Shown here: positions 28,315-37,169 of the stretch, one piece after another
How positions within the stretch are numbered: position 1 is the first letter of the stretch
Layout: each line of letters opens with the position of its first letter
Source: Fibrobacter sp.
GTDB taxonomy: Bacteria; Fibrobacterota; Fibrobacteria; Fibrobacterales; Fibrobacteraceae
DNA length: 64,000 nucleotides
Assembly (NCBI GenBank): GCA_017412605.1
Contig: JAFPWY010000003.1
Coordinates: 301,207-365,206, forward strand
Reading direction: 5' to 3'
Program-made: the position numbers and the translations under genes
Notes under the pieces: model-generated
What the model saw: the letters and a program-made list of their open reading frames with translations, nothing else
Database searches by the model: none
What the model was told of the DNA's origin: nothing

Positions 28315-29936
28315 GAAAGGTAGCACTAATCATTGCGATGCTCGCATGTTGCGTGTTCGCCAGGGAGCCAGCGCCCTCCCCCAGCGACTACACCTTGGAC
28401 CTGTCCAAGTACGGCTTTATAGACACCTCTCTCAACAAAATCCAGTTTCCGAAAGGCAACAAGTCTTTTGAACCCTTCTTCAAAAAGCTTGACACGCTCG
28501 TTTTCGAGAACCGCGGACAGGTGCGAATCCTGCACATCGGCGGATCGCATATCCAGGCCGACGTCATCTCGGGCCGCATCCGCGAACACCTGGTCAAGGA
28601 ATACCCGGGCGCAAGCGCCGGCCGCGGATTCGTATTCCCGTTCTCTGCCGCCAAGACCAACACGCCCTCCAGCTACGGGAGCACCTACAAAGGCATCTGG
28701 GACATGAGCAAGAACGTGCTGCGCGAAGTCAAGAAGCCGCTAGGTCTCCTCGGCATCGCCGTGAGCACCAGCGACCCGCGCGCAGAATTTTCCATTCTCC
28801 TGAACCGCTACAACCCGCAGCCCATCTGGAGCGAGACGCGCGTCCGCCTTTTCGGCTACAGCGACAACGGCGACGTGATTCCCGTTCTGCACGTGGATTC
28901 CACGGAAATTCCGGGCAAGCTCGATTCCGCGACACAGAGCTTCACGTTCTCGCTTCCCCGTCCCATCGATTCCATCCACATCTCGTTCCGCTGGCTCGAC
29001 AGCCTGCAGCAAGCTGAAATTGCAAGGTTCATCACGGACTCGCTGCGCCAGGACTCCATCGCCCGTGCCGCGGCCCTCGCCGATTCTCTGGCAAAAGATT
29101 CCCTGGCCCGGAAGGATTCCTCAAAGAAGAAGCCGAGCCTCGTGGCCATTCCGGACAATGTCGCGCTCCCGCTCGATTCCATGTTCCAGGACAGCAGCGT
29201 CATCGACACCGCGCTGGATGAGCCGCCTCCGTTCGAGCCCGAACCTGTTGCCCCGCTCGATACGTCGTCCAACGATTCCAAGCCCGGCAGACCCAGATTC
29301 ACCATCACAGGTATCTATACGGAAAGCGACGCCCCGGGCATCATGTACACGAACGTCGGCATCAACGGAGCGAAGGTTCCCAACTACTTCGAAGCCGTCT
29401 GCCCGAATTTCGAGAAGGAACTCGCATTCCTCAAGCCCGACCTGGTCATCTTCGCCATCGGCATCAACGACGCCAACGTCGAAAGATTCGACGACAAGGG
29501 CTTCCGCGCCAACTACGACACGCTGATTACGCGAATCCGCAAAATCAGCCCGAACGCGGCATTCATCTTCGAAACGAACAACGATTCCTTCCGCATGACA
29601 AAGCGGAAAAGATACGTACAGCACCCCAACGGCGAAGTCGCCCGCAAGTCCTTCTTCATTCTCGCCGACAAGTACAAGGCGGGCGTCTGGGACAAGTTCT
29701 CCATCATGGGCGGACTCGGTTCCATGGCCAAATGGGAAAAAGCGAACCTCGCCAAGAAAGACAAGGTGCACTTCAAGCTAGCCGGCTACAACCTTCTCGG
29801 CGACCTGTTCTACAAGGCGATCATCCAAGCATACCAGGACCATATAGCAAGCCTGCCCGCGCTGGAGCCCGAAGCCCCCAAGCCGGCACCCAAAAAGGCG
29901 GACTCCACCAAGGCCCCGTCCAAGACAAAGAAATAG
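28311..29936 (+). CDS. Second SGNH hydrolase-like protein
   Basis: A 541-aa exported protein with a signal peptide (CVFA-RE). SGNH motifs: S79 in HIGGSHIQAD and D484-x-x-H487 in KDKVHFKLAGYN; IFAIGINDANV forms the block with the conserved Asn. A Ser/Asp/Ala/Lys-rich insertion at ~245-330 separates the halves of the fold. The ATG overlaps the stop of the preceding SGNH gene (ATGA) and the MBOAT gene follows after 4 bp. Like AlgJ/AlgX or PatB partners, it probably accepts acyl groups from the MBOAT protein; alternatively it removes them. Confidence 0.85.
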   Translation: MRKVALIIAMLACCVFAREPAPSPSDYTLDLSKYGFIDTSLNKIQFPKGNKSFEPFFKKLDTLVFENRGQVRILHIGGSHIQADVISGRIREHLVKEYPGASAGRGFVFPFSAAKTNTPSSYGSTYKGIWDMSKNVLREVKKPLGLLGIAVSTSDPRAEFSILLNRYNPQPIWSETRVRLFGYSDNGDVIPVLHVDSTEIPGKLDSATQSFTFSLPRPIDSIHISFRWLDSLQQAEIARFITDSLRQDSIARAAALADSLAKDSLARKDSSKKKPSLVAIPDNVALPLDSMFQDSSVIDTALDEPPPFEPEPVAPLDTSSNDSKPGRPRFTITGIYTESDAPGIMYTNVGINGAKVPNYFEAVCPNFEKELAFLKPDLVIFAIGINDANVERFDDKGFRANYDTLITRIRKISPNAAFIFETNNDSFRMTKRKRYVQHPNGEVARKSFFILADKYKAGVWDKFSIMGGLGSMAKWEKANLAKKDKVHFKLAGYNLLGDLFYKAIIQAYQDHIASLPALEPEAPKPAPKKADSTKAPSKTKK

Positions 29937-29940
29937 GACC

Positions 29941-31794
29941 ATGTTAGACCATTTAATTCCATTCTTAAGTCACACCTTCGCGTTCGACCCGAACTCGCCT
30001 TTGCTATTTACCCAGTTCTACTTCTGGGGCTTCTTCGCCGTTGTCTTTGCAGTACTCACCCTCATACACAACAAGCTCCTCCTCCGTAACGCGTTCCTCT
30101 TTTTCACGAGTCTTTTCTTCTACTACAAGACGAGCGGAAGCTACGTCTGCATCCTGATTTTCTGTGTCATTGCGAACTTCTTTATCGGTAAATGGATTGA
30201 AAAGGCCGAGGAGCACTGGAAAAAGAAATTCCTGATGATCATCGTTGTCATCATCGACCTGCTGGTGCTCTGTTATTATAAATACTCCTACTTCTTCCTG
30301 GATGCGCTCTACGACTTTACGGGCATCGAGTTGCACGTGTACAACTTCTTCGCGGCGGCAAGCAACAAGTTGTTCAACACGAATTCGCTTGTCGACACAA
30401 TTATCCTCCCGGTGGGTATCTCGTTCTTCACTTTCCAGGCGATGAGTTACTGCATCGACATCTACCGTGGCAAAATCAAGGCCGTAGACAACATTCTCAA
30501 CTTCGGTTTCTACCTGTCGTTCTTCCCGCAGTTGGTTGCAGGCCCGATCGTCCGTGCCGACAAGTTCGTTCCGCAGCTCTACAAGCCGTTTTTCCTCCCC
30601 CGTCGCACATTCGGCATCGCCGTGTTCTGGATTCTGAACGGCCTCGCGAAGAAAATCATCTTGAGCGACTATCTCGCCACCAACTTCGTGGACCGCGTTT
30701 TCGATACGCCACTCCTGTTTACCGGCCTCGAGAACCTCATCGCGCTCTTCGCCTACTCATTGCAGGTGTATGCCGACTTCTCGGGCTATACCGACATCGC
30801 CATCGGCGTGGCGCTTCTCATGGGCTTCCGTCTGCCGCAGAACTTCAACAGCCCCTACAAGGCGCTCAGTCCTACCGAATTCTGGCGTCGCTGGCATATT
30901 TCCCTTTCGAGCTGGTGGCGCGACTACCTCTACATCCCTCTGGGCGGTAACCGCGGAGCCTCCGTCGGCACGTTCTTCTGGATGGGTTTCTTAAGCCTTG
31001 TCGCCGTCCTGCTTTCGGGCAGCGTGTGGGTCGCCGTCGCCCTCATCGCGCTATTCCTCTATATTTCAATTTATGCATACTTCAAGCCGGAATCCCGCAA
31101 GTTCATCACCACGAACATGAACGCCATGGCCACGCAAATCGTGGGCGGTTGGTGGCATGGAGCAAGCTGGAACTTCATCATCTGGGGTGGCCTCAACGGA
31201 TTCGGCCAGGTGTTCAACAAGATTTGGGTCAAGAGGAGCCGCACGTTCAGGGCATCTGCGGCACTATTCTTCTTCGCTGTCAGCGCCATCATCTACAAGA
31301 ACTACGACGTCGCCATCTGCGCCATTTCGGCCGTATGGTTCGGCGTGCTGTTCGTCGGCATCTACGCCGTCATGCTTTTCCGCCTGTTCAGCGACAAATA
31401 TTTCCACTGGCTCTATGTCGCCTGGAACGTATCGCTCACGTTCGTATTCATCACGTTCACGCGTCTCTTCTTCCGCGCAGGTTCCAACCTCGACCCCGCG
31501 GAAGCGAACGAAGTCGCCTGGAACACGGCCAAGAACATGGTCCAGCAGATGGGCACCGCCTGGAAATGGGACGATTCGCTCTGGACAATCGCCTGGGAGC
31601 ACATCAACATCATCCTCGTGTTCATCGCGGGCATGCTCATCCACTGGATTCCCAAGAAGTTCAAGAGCCGTTACAGGATTGCATTCGCATCTCTCCCGCT
31701 CCCCGGAATGGTCGCCGCGACTGCGTTTATCATCTTCGTGATATACCAGTTCATGAGTGCGGATAGCTGCCCGTTCATTTATTTCCAGTTCTAG
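29941..31794 (+). CDS. MBOAT-family O-acyltransferase (AlgI/DltB-like)
   Basis: A 617-aa polytopic membrane protein. Hallmarks: FPQLVAGPIVRADKF, the FWRRWHISLSSWWRDYLYIPLGG block (~318-340), and the catalytic H406 in GGWWHGASWNF. MBOAT proteins of this type move acyl groups, usually acetyl, across the membrane for polysaccharide O-acylation. Length and architecture match AlgI-like members with a C-terminal extension. Last gene of the SGNH-SGNH-MBOAT unit. The polymer modified is unknown. Confidence 0.93.
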   Translation: MLDHLIPFLSHTFAFDPNSPLLFTQFYFWGFFAVVFAVLTLIHNKLLLRNAFLFFTSLFFYYKTSGSYVCILIFCVIANFFIGKWIEKAEEHWKKKFLMIIVVIIDLLVLCYYKYSYFFLDALYDFTGIELHVYNFFAAASNKLFNTNSLVDTIILPVGISFFTFQAMSYCIDIYRGKIKAVDNILNFGFYLSFFPQLVAGPIVRADKFVPQLYKPFFLPRRTFGIAVFWILNGLAKKIILSDYLATNFVDRVFDTPLLFTGLENLIALFAYSLQVYADFSGYTDIAIGVALLMGFRLPQNFNSPYKALSPTEFWRRWHISLSSWWRDYLYIPLGGNRGASVGTFFWMGFLSLVAVLLSGSVWVAVALIALFLYISIYAYFKPESRKFITTNMNAMATQIVGGWWHGASWNFIIWGGLNGFGQVFNKIWVKRSRTFRASAALFFFAVSAIIYKNYDVAICAISAVWFGVLFVGIYAVMLFRLFSDKYFHWLYVAWNVSLTFVFITFTRLFFRAGSNLDPAEANEVAWNTAKNMVQQMGTAWKWDDSLWTIAWEHINIILVFIAGMLIHWIPKKFKSRYRIAFASLPLPGMVAATAFIIFVIYQFMSADSCPFIYFQF

Positions 31795-32126
31795 GGATTA
31801 GAGATTAGGATCTAGGTTCTAGGGACTAGTTGTCATTGCGAAGGGCGAATAGCCCTGAAGCAATCTCAACTAGAAAATTTAGGATTTAGAATCTAGAGGC
31901 TAGGATCTAGGGGCTAGGGGCTAGGGGCTAGGGAGAAATATCACGGCTTCGCCGTCTTATATTGACGCACGAAGTGCGTGATTCTTTTCACCAGCCTGGA
32001 GCCTATATCGTATCATATATTCGGTTGTCTTTAGTCGAGACGCAGTGCAGCGCCTAGCACATCACCAAATTTTACATAATCCTCTTTTTTACACATTTTA
32101 TGCATCCCCTAATTTATATTTAGGGT
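31795..32126. repeat. Composite intergenic repeat block and lipoprotein promoter region
   Basis: It contains CTAGGGG/CTAGGATCT units (31797-31825, 31886-31933), a 37-bp element starting TGTCATTGCGAAGGGC at 31831-31867, and two small hairpin elements CACGGCTTCGCCGT and GCACGAAGTGCGTG (about 31942-31980). Identical or near-identical copies occur at 57633-57669 and 57750-57790, and inverted at 54974-55025. The right end (after ~32050) is the promoter region of the first lipoprotein, with TATATT at 32115-32120. Confidence 0.88.
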
Positions 32127-32774
32127 ATGAATAAAAGAGTGCGCAAAATTTTGGGAAATCTGTTCATTACATCTACAGCGTTTCTGTGGACCTCCTGTGG
32201 TAACGACTCCGCCAGCGCAGCGGACATTACCATTCCCCAAGCAGGAAACAATCCTGCCAGTTCTTCCAGTGAGCCCATTCCAACATCTTCTAGCGAATCG
32301 ATAACAAGTTCTAATGGAGCTTCCAGAGCATTTATCAATATCGAAGAGGAACTTTCAAAACTGGAAAAGCCAGACACGACTGGATTAAGAGGGACAACCG
32401 TAACTGGATATAAGGCCTGCATTGCAGGAATTTTAGCCGATGGAAATTCGGAATACCTCAGTTATATAGGACGAGATGGCGAATTCGAGGCTGAATGCGT
32501 TGTAAATAACAGAATAGAAGCGTTTCTGGAAAGTCCCCAAGGAGCGTCTCTTTCCCAAAGTTTAAAGAACTGCTACAAATCCGCCACGTATCTCATTTCT
32601 GCAGGTGCATTAGACTACGGCGTCGTTCCCTGCAGTTCCTATTCCGATGATGTTATCGTTGACGACCAGTACATCAACAACCTCCTGAAAGCAGACGAAA
32701 TCAAGCGCAAGGATTTCAAAGAAGCCCTCGAAAGAGTCAATAAACATCTTGCCGGGTGTGAATCTCCTGAATAG
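32127..32774 (+). CDS. Tandem lipoprotein family, copy 1
   Basis: A 215-aa lipoprotein: lipobox WTSC (C24), a short Ser-rich linker (~35-60), then a domain that begins INIEEELSKLEKPDTTGLRG and ends DDQYINNLLK with a helical tail to CESPE. The same signature recurs in the three following genes. The fold is unknown; four Cys in the domain may form disulfides. The ATG lies 6 nt after a TATATT box without a Shine-Dalgarno site, suggesting a leaderless mRNA. Confidence 0.82.
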   Translation: MNKRVRKILGNLFITSTAFLWTSCGNDSASAADITIPQAGNNPASSSSEPIPTSSSESITSSNGASRAFINIEEELSKLEKPDTTGLRGTTVTGYKACIAGILADGNSEYLSYIGRDGEFEAECVVNNRIEAFLESPQGASLSQSLKNCYKSATYLISAGALDYGVVPCSSYSDDVIVDDQYINNLLKADEIKRKDFKEALERVNKHLAGCESPE

Positions 32775-32923
32775 TGACCATAGAGGCACAAGGGACAACC
32801 AGTCATTGCGAAGGGCAAATCATATATTTAGCCAAATTTATTCAAAATGCGGCAAATTGCCTAGTGTATCACAAAATTTTACATTTTTTAACCTCTTTGA
32901 ATTATTTTGTTTATATTAAGGAT

Positions 32924-33481
32924 ATGAACAAAATAATTCGTAAAATCATAGCAAGTCTATTCATTTCGTCTGCGGCGTTTCTTTGGACCGCCTGTAGCGA
33001 CGACTCCACCAACAACACCACGGATGATGGTTCCTCCCATCCTTCCATTGATATCGAGAAAGCCTTACTAGATCTGGAAAAGCGCGATACGACCGGATTA
33101 ATAGGGACAACCGTGTCGGGATATGACGCTTGCATTACACGGATTATAACCAATGAAAGGTCGGATTACTTTTTTCTTATAGAAGAAAAAGGCCAATTCG
33201 AAGCGGGAAAGATTGTAGAAACCCAAATAGGAGATTTTTTGGAAAGTTCCAAAGGAGCTTCTCTTTCCGACAATTTAAAGAATTGTTACACGCTCATTAC
33301 GCTATTATTTACAGATTCACCGGAATCCAGCCCAATCTGCAGTTCATATGCTGAAGAGCTCACCATTGACAACCAGAACATCAATGACCTCCTAGAAGCA
33401 GACGAAATGTCCCGCCAGGCTTTCAAAAGCACTCTCGAAAGAGTCGATGAACTTCTTGCCGAGTGTGAATCTCCAGAATAG
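32924..33481 (+). CDS. Tandem lipoprotein family, copy 2
   Basis: A 185-aa lipoprotein with C24 in WTAC. It is the shortest copy, with almost no Ser linker; the domain starts IDIEKALLDLEKRDTTGLIG and ends LAECESPE. About half of the domain is identical to copy 1. The ATG at 32924 sits 6 nt after TATATT (32912-32917). A longer reading begins 50 codons upstream but lacks a signal peptide at its start and runs through repeat DNA, so it was not used. Function unknown. Confidence 0.8.
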   Translation: MNKIIRKIIASLFISSAAFLWTACSDDSTNNTTDDGSSHPSIDIEKALLDLEKRDTTGLIGTTVSGYDACITRIITNERSDYFFLIEEKGQFEAGKIVETQIGDFLESSKGASLSDNLKNCYTLITLLFTDSPESSPICSSYAEELTIDNQNINDLLEADEMSRQAFKSTLERVDELLAECESPE

Positions 33482-33574
33482 CATCCTTTGAGGCTGCGGC
33501 CTAGCACATCACCAAATTTTACATCACCCATTTTTTTCGCTCACGTTTTGCATTCCTTAATTTATATTTAGGGT

Positions 33575-34267
33575 ATGAATAAAAGCGTGCGCAAAATTTT
33601 GAGAAAAGCGTTCATTTCGGCAACGGCATTCTGCTGGATGAGTTGCGACAACACGCCCATCAATATGCAAGCAGCAGACACTGCAGGCATTAATCCAACA
33701 TCTTCATCGGACGGAATATTTTCAATTTCTTCGTCAAGCAAAAATCCTGCGTCAAGCGAAACTCCTGCTCCGAATTCTTCCAGCGAAACTCCTGCCAGTA
33801 GTTCTAGTGGCGCATCCAAAGCCTTTATCAATATCGAAGAGGAACTTTCGAAACTCCAGCCAACGGATACGACAGAGCTCAGGGGGAAATGCATTCCCGA
33901 ACATCGCTATTGCGAAACAATAAACGGATGGAGCAGTCATTATGAAGCCGAATCTTATGCACGATCAATTGCCGTCGCAAAAATCGAGGAAAAACACAAA
34001 GATGAGCCAAACTATTGGTACGGTTATAATCGTTGCTATAGCAACTTATTGAGTGGCTTAGGGAACGCCCCCGTATATGGAGTTCCTGAATGCCCTATTC
34101 CTGGATTTACGCCATGCGAAACAGAAGGCAATGACATTTCCCTTTATAACGAAGTCCACATTGATGACGCCTATATAGAAGCCCTTCTGCGAAAAGAAAA
34201 GGATTATTACGAAACCGTTAAAAGCACTCTCGAAGAAATCAATCAAGGCATGGAAAAATGCAATTAA
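33575..34267 (+). CDS. Tandem lipoprotein family, copy 3
   Basis: A 230-aa lipoprotein with C24 in WMSC and a Ser/Pro/Ala linker (~40-80). The domain begins INIEEELSKLQPTDTTELRG, nearly identical to copy 1 at first, then diverges (YWYGYNRCYSN) before the shared DDAYIEALL tail. The upstream 30 bp, including TATATTTAGGGT and the first codons, is almost identical to that of copy 1, so the duplication took the promoter with it. Confidence 0.8.
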   Translation: MNKSVRKILRKAFISATAFCWMSCDNTPINMQAADTAGINPTSSSDGIFSISSSSKNPASSETPAPNSSSETPASSSSGASKAFINIEEELSKLQPTDTTELRGKCIPEHRYCETINGWSSHYEAESYARSIAVAKIEEKHKDEPNYWYGYNRCYSNLLSGLGNAPVYGVPECPIPGFTPCETEGNDISLYNEVHIDDAYIEALLRKEKDYYETVKSTLEEINQGMEKCN

Positions 34268-34296
34268 TCCGGCTTCTCACCTAAAGGGGATTATTC

Positions 34297-35106
34297 ATGT
34301 TCAAAAAAATCCATAACATAGTGGGAAAAATATTCCTTTCATGCACAGCCTTTTACTGGTTCGGTTGTACCGACTCAAACAGCGATATTCCCGTCAGTCC
34401 ATCCAACATCGCCAACCAGAATTCATCCTCAAGCGAAGCATTTTCTTCCAGCGAGCAGTTCTCATCAAAAACAGAAGAATCTTCTTCAAGCGAAAGCCCT
34501 TCAAGTTCTAGCGAAGTACAGGCAAATTCCAGTTCTTCTAACAATGTTCCTTCAAGTTCTTCAATCAGCGCAGCAAGTTCCTCCAGCAAAAAAGCCCCGA
34601 TTTCATGCAAGACTCCCACAAGTTCGTCGTCCGCCAAAAGGGAACCGCCCCAAAAAGCGACTTTTGACATCGATCAAGCATTATCCGCCATGAGCCAAGA
34701 CACAACCGGACTCATTGGCCAATGCATTCCCTCAATGCAATCTTGCGTAATACAGATGGAAAGCTATGACAAAAATTTTTACGAATACGGTTTAGTTGGC
34801 CAGGAAAGAAATCACGCAATGGATTTCGTCAATTCAGAACTGGATTCCCTCCTGGGAAGCCCTCGCGGGGCAACATTTTCAGAAGAAAAGCGCAACTGCA
34901 TCCTGAATTTAAAATACAGCTATTGGGATGCGACACCCGATTATGGAGTTCCTCCTTGGTATAGATGCGAGGACGATGGCGAAGTTCTAGTAGACGAAAA
35001 ATATATCAGGGCGCTTCTAAAATTAGACAGCCTCGCTCGCGAAGAGTACAAGAAAATACTCGAAGAAACAAACGAAAAGGCCGCCGAATGCGACGCACTT
35101 GAATAG
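34297..35106 (+). CDS. Tandem lipoprotein family, copy 4
   Basis: A 269-aa lipoprotein with C24 in WFGC and the longest Ser-rich linker (~40-110). The domain starts FDIDQALSAMSQDTTGLIG and ends DEKYIRALLK plus a helical tail. Unlike copies 1-3 it has a Shine-Dalgarno site (AAAGGGGA), only 29 bp after copy 3, so it may be cotranscribed with copy 3. It is the most diverged member. Function unknown; surface exposure is likely from the linker. Confidence 0.8.
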   Translation: MFKKIHNIVGKIFLSCTAFYWFGCTDSNSDIPVSPSNIANQNSSSSEAFSSSEQFSSKTEESSSSESPSSSSEVQANSSSSNNVPSSSSISAASSSSKKAPISCKTPTSSSSAKREPPQKATFDIDQALSAMSQDTTGLIGQCIPSMQSCVIQMESYDKNFYEYGLVGQERNHAMDFVNSELDSLLGSPRGATFSEEKRNCILNLKYSYWDATPDYGVPPWYRCEDDGEVLVDEKYIRALLKLDSLAREEYKKILEETNEKAAECDALE

Positions 35107-35126
35107 CTTGCAGTAAAAACTATATT
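35099..35126 (+). promoter_or_regulatory. Promoter giving a leaderless methyltransferase mRNA
   Basis: -35 TTGAAT (35099-35104), a 16-bp spacer and -10 TATATT (35121-35126). The GTG start at 35134 lies 7 nt beyond the -10, the expected transcription start, and there is no ribosome-binding site. Confidence 0.65.
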
Positions 35127-35133
35127 TAAGCCC

Positions 35134-36597
35134 GTGGACAACGCCCCGGAAAAAATTACGGCATTTGAAAAAAGAATCAAGCGGCAGGTTATCGGAAAGC
35201 CTCACCGCTTTTTGGCCGTGGTCCCGCTCGGATTCGAGCAAACACTTGTCGATGAACTAGGATTTATTGGGCAAGAAAGGGGCGATTTTCAAGATTCGAG
35301 CTTATTTGACGTAGAAATTGCCAGTGACGGAAAGGTCGAATTTACGACGAAACTTGTTGAAGCCTGGAAGGCCGTAGCGTACAGCCGTGTCGCGAACCGC
35401 ATCTTGATGCACATCGCCGACTTCAAGGCAGAGAACTTCCGCGAGTTGGAGAAGAAAGCCGCCGAAATTCCGTGGGAACTTTATTTATCAGACAGGAGAC
35501 GAGTTGACATCCACGTCAGCTGCAAGCATTCGCGCCTGTACCACAGTGACGCCGTCGCCGAACGCTTACAAAAAGTTATTGAAGGGGGAAGTCTCCCCCT
35601 CGCGGAAGCCCCGAAAAACGAAGAGATTGTTCTGACGCAAGGCCTCTACGTCACGCTGATTGACGACCGTTGCACCCTCTGGCTCGACCTCGCCGGAGAA
35701 GAACTCTACAAGCGCGGTCACGAGCGGTTCGTGAATGACGCCCCGCTCAAGGAAACCATCGCCGCCGGGATGCTTTTCGAAGCGGCAGATCGTTCAAAAA
35801 ACAACCCCATAACCCTTATCGACCCCATGGCCGGCAGCGGCACTTTCAGCCTCGAAGCGGCCTACGTGGCAAACGGGCTCATTCCAGGCAAATGCCGAGA
35901 CTTCGCACTCAAGCACCAGCCAGCATTCAAACCCGCAACCTGGAACCACATTGTCAATTCGGCAAACGCAAACCCGAATCCGTCATTGCGAAGGAACAAT
36001 GATTCCGAGTTGTCATTGCAAAGAAACGATAATTCCATGTTGTCATTGCAAGGGAATGATGATTCCATATTGTCCTTGCGAAGGAACGAAGTGACTGCGG
36101 CAATCAAAAGCCCGATTCAAAAAATTGTCACCTCCGATATTTCGGAAAGGGCAGTTGAAATAATCCAGCACAATGTGGAATGTTGCCCGCTTGCAGATAT
36201 CGCTCCGAGCGCTAACGCACCAACAATCAACCCACAGCTTCGCGACTTTTTCAGCTACACGGCAAAAGAAATTGCAGACCTCTGCGGAGAATCCTCCCCC
36301 GTCATCGTGCTGAACCCGCCCTACGGCAAGCGTCTCAACTTTGACGCACCAAAACTTTATACGCAAATCGGCAAGAAACTCGCAGAACTTGCCCGCGAAC
36401 TTGCGCCCCTCGGCAAGCAACTCACGGTCGCCATCCTCGCCCCTAAAGACGATTCACGCCCAGGTTCCAAATACACTTGCACCGCGAACCTGCTGCACGA
36501 ATGCCCCGCACTTGACCCACAACAAAACTCCGACGCAAAAAACATCGTCACAAGCCACGGCGGCCTCAGCCTGAACGCGATAATCGCAAAAATTTAA
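35134..36597 (+). CDS. RlmL/THUMP-type 23S rRNA (guanine-N2) methyltransferase with repeat insertion
   Basis: A 487-aa protein of the THUMP plus UPF0020 methyltransferase family, related to the RlmL half that makes m2G2445 in 23S rRNA. The N-terminal THUMP region is followed by LDLAGEELYKRGHERF, the SAM-binding DPMAGSGTFSLEA (D230) and the catalytic NPPYGKRL (N394-P-P-Y). Start is GTG at the predicted transcription start. Between the SAM motif and NPPY, residues ~284-322 are encoded by four 30-bp copies of an intergenic-type repeat (see separate entry), an insertion absent from the normal fold. Whether the protein stays active is unknown. Confidence 0.9.
   Translation: MDNAPEKITAFEKRIKRQVIGKPHRFLAVVPLGFEQTLVDELGFIGQERGDFQDSSLFDVEIASDGKVEFTTKLVEAWKAVAYSRVANRILMHIADFKAENFRELEKKAAEIPWELYLSDRRRVDIHVSCKHSRLYHSDAVAERLQKVIEGGSLPLAEAPKNEEIVLTQGLYVTLIDDRCTLWLDLAGEELYKRGHERFVNDAPLKETIAAGMLFEAADRSKNNPITLIDPMAGSGTFSLEAAYVANGLIPGKCRDFALKHQPAFKPATWNHIVNSANANPNPSLRRNNDSELSLQRNDNSMLSLQGNDDSILSLRRNEVTAAIKSPIQKIVTSDISERAVEIIQHNVECCPLADIAPSANAPTINPQLRDFFSYTAKEIADLCGESSPVIVLNPPYGKRLNFDAPKLYTQIGKKLAELARELAPLGKQLTVAILAPKDDSRPGSKYTCTANLLHECPALDPQQNSDAKNIVTSHGGLSLNAIIAKI
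35983..36102 (+). repeat. Four in-frame 30-bp repeats inside the methyltransferase gene
   Basis: Units start at 35983, 36013, 36043 and 36073, each beginning TCATTGC (last TCCTTGC) and carrying GGAAY-RATRATTCC in the first three. The period of 30 bp equals 10 codons, giving S-L-(R/Q)-x-N-(D/N)-x-S-x-L decapeptides. The start of the unit matches the TGTCATTGCGAAGG element found in intergenic blocks at 31831 and 57633. Confidence 0.9.
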
Positions 36598-36629
36598 CGT
36601 CTCTTGACTTTTTATATGGGAGTCGAATC

Positions 36630-37169
36630 TCACTCCACCGGCAGATTCTTCGTCCGACGCATGAACCGAAGCGTCTCTTTTTCGCCCTTCTCGGCCAGCA
36701 TCTGGAGCAGATAAAGTAATTTGCGGTAAGTCGTCTCGGTCATTTTTTCGTGAGCGGTACTTTTGGTCAAATACAGCAGCGGGGATTCCTGCGTGTAGCC
36801 GGCCTTGTTGTACGTCTTGGAGGCTGCCACGCGGTCGCAGAACATTTCCTTGATGTAGCGGTCGGGCATGTCCATCGGCACGAGTTTCTTGGTTTTCATG
36901 TCATAGTCGTACCAGAACTCGAAATGGTGCTTGTTGCGGCCCTTATGGTGCATCCAGGCCAGACTGTAGCCTTTATCGAAACGTTCGCCGTTATTAGGCG
37001 ACTGGTCTCCCGTGTAATACCGGGCCCCCGGAATAAATTCGGTCGGGCTGTACTTGGAAAGGTCGTGAAACAGCCCCTGGAAACCGATGCCCGCCTTGAA
37101 ACAGAGGCGAACCACCTCGTTACGGTGCTTCGTTATCGTGATGAAATGCCGAATGGGATGGAAACTCAT
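36630..37169 (-). CDS. DUF5662 family protein
   Basis: A 179-aa soluble protein rich in His and aromatic residues. HDLSKYSPTEF and WMHHKGRNKHHFEFWYDY resemble an HD-type metal site and mark the DUF5662 family, for which no function is established. Its ATG overlaps the stop of the ABC exporter gene by 4 nt, making it the last gene of the NTase-kinase-peptidase-RRE-exporter operon, although DUF5662 genes also occur alone elsewhere. It converges with the methyltransferase gene 32 bp away. Confidence 0.8.
   Translation of the reverse strand: MSFHPIRHFITITKHRNEVVRLCFKAGIGFQGLFHDLSKYSPTEFIPGARYYTGDQSPNNGERFDKGYSLAWMHHKGRNKHHFEFWYDYDMKTKKLVPMDMPDRYIKEMFCDRVAASKTYNKAGYTQESPLLYLTKSTAHEKMTETTYRKLLYLLQMLAEKGEKETLRFMRRTKNLPVE

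Noticed and set aside
26302..28326. 674-aa open frame on the minus strand
   Set aside because: It is the antisense of the SGNH gene, kept open by GC-rich third positions; it has no start context and gives low-complexity Arg/Leu/Val sequence.
31831..31867. A tRNA- or small-RNA-like hairpin
   Set aside because: The 37-bp palindromic sequence is repeated identically at 57633 and lacks promoter and tRNA features; treated as an intergenic repeat.
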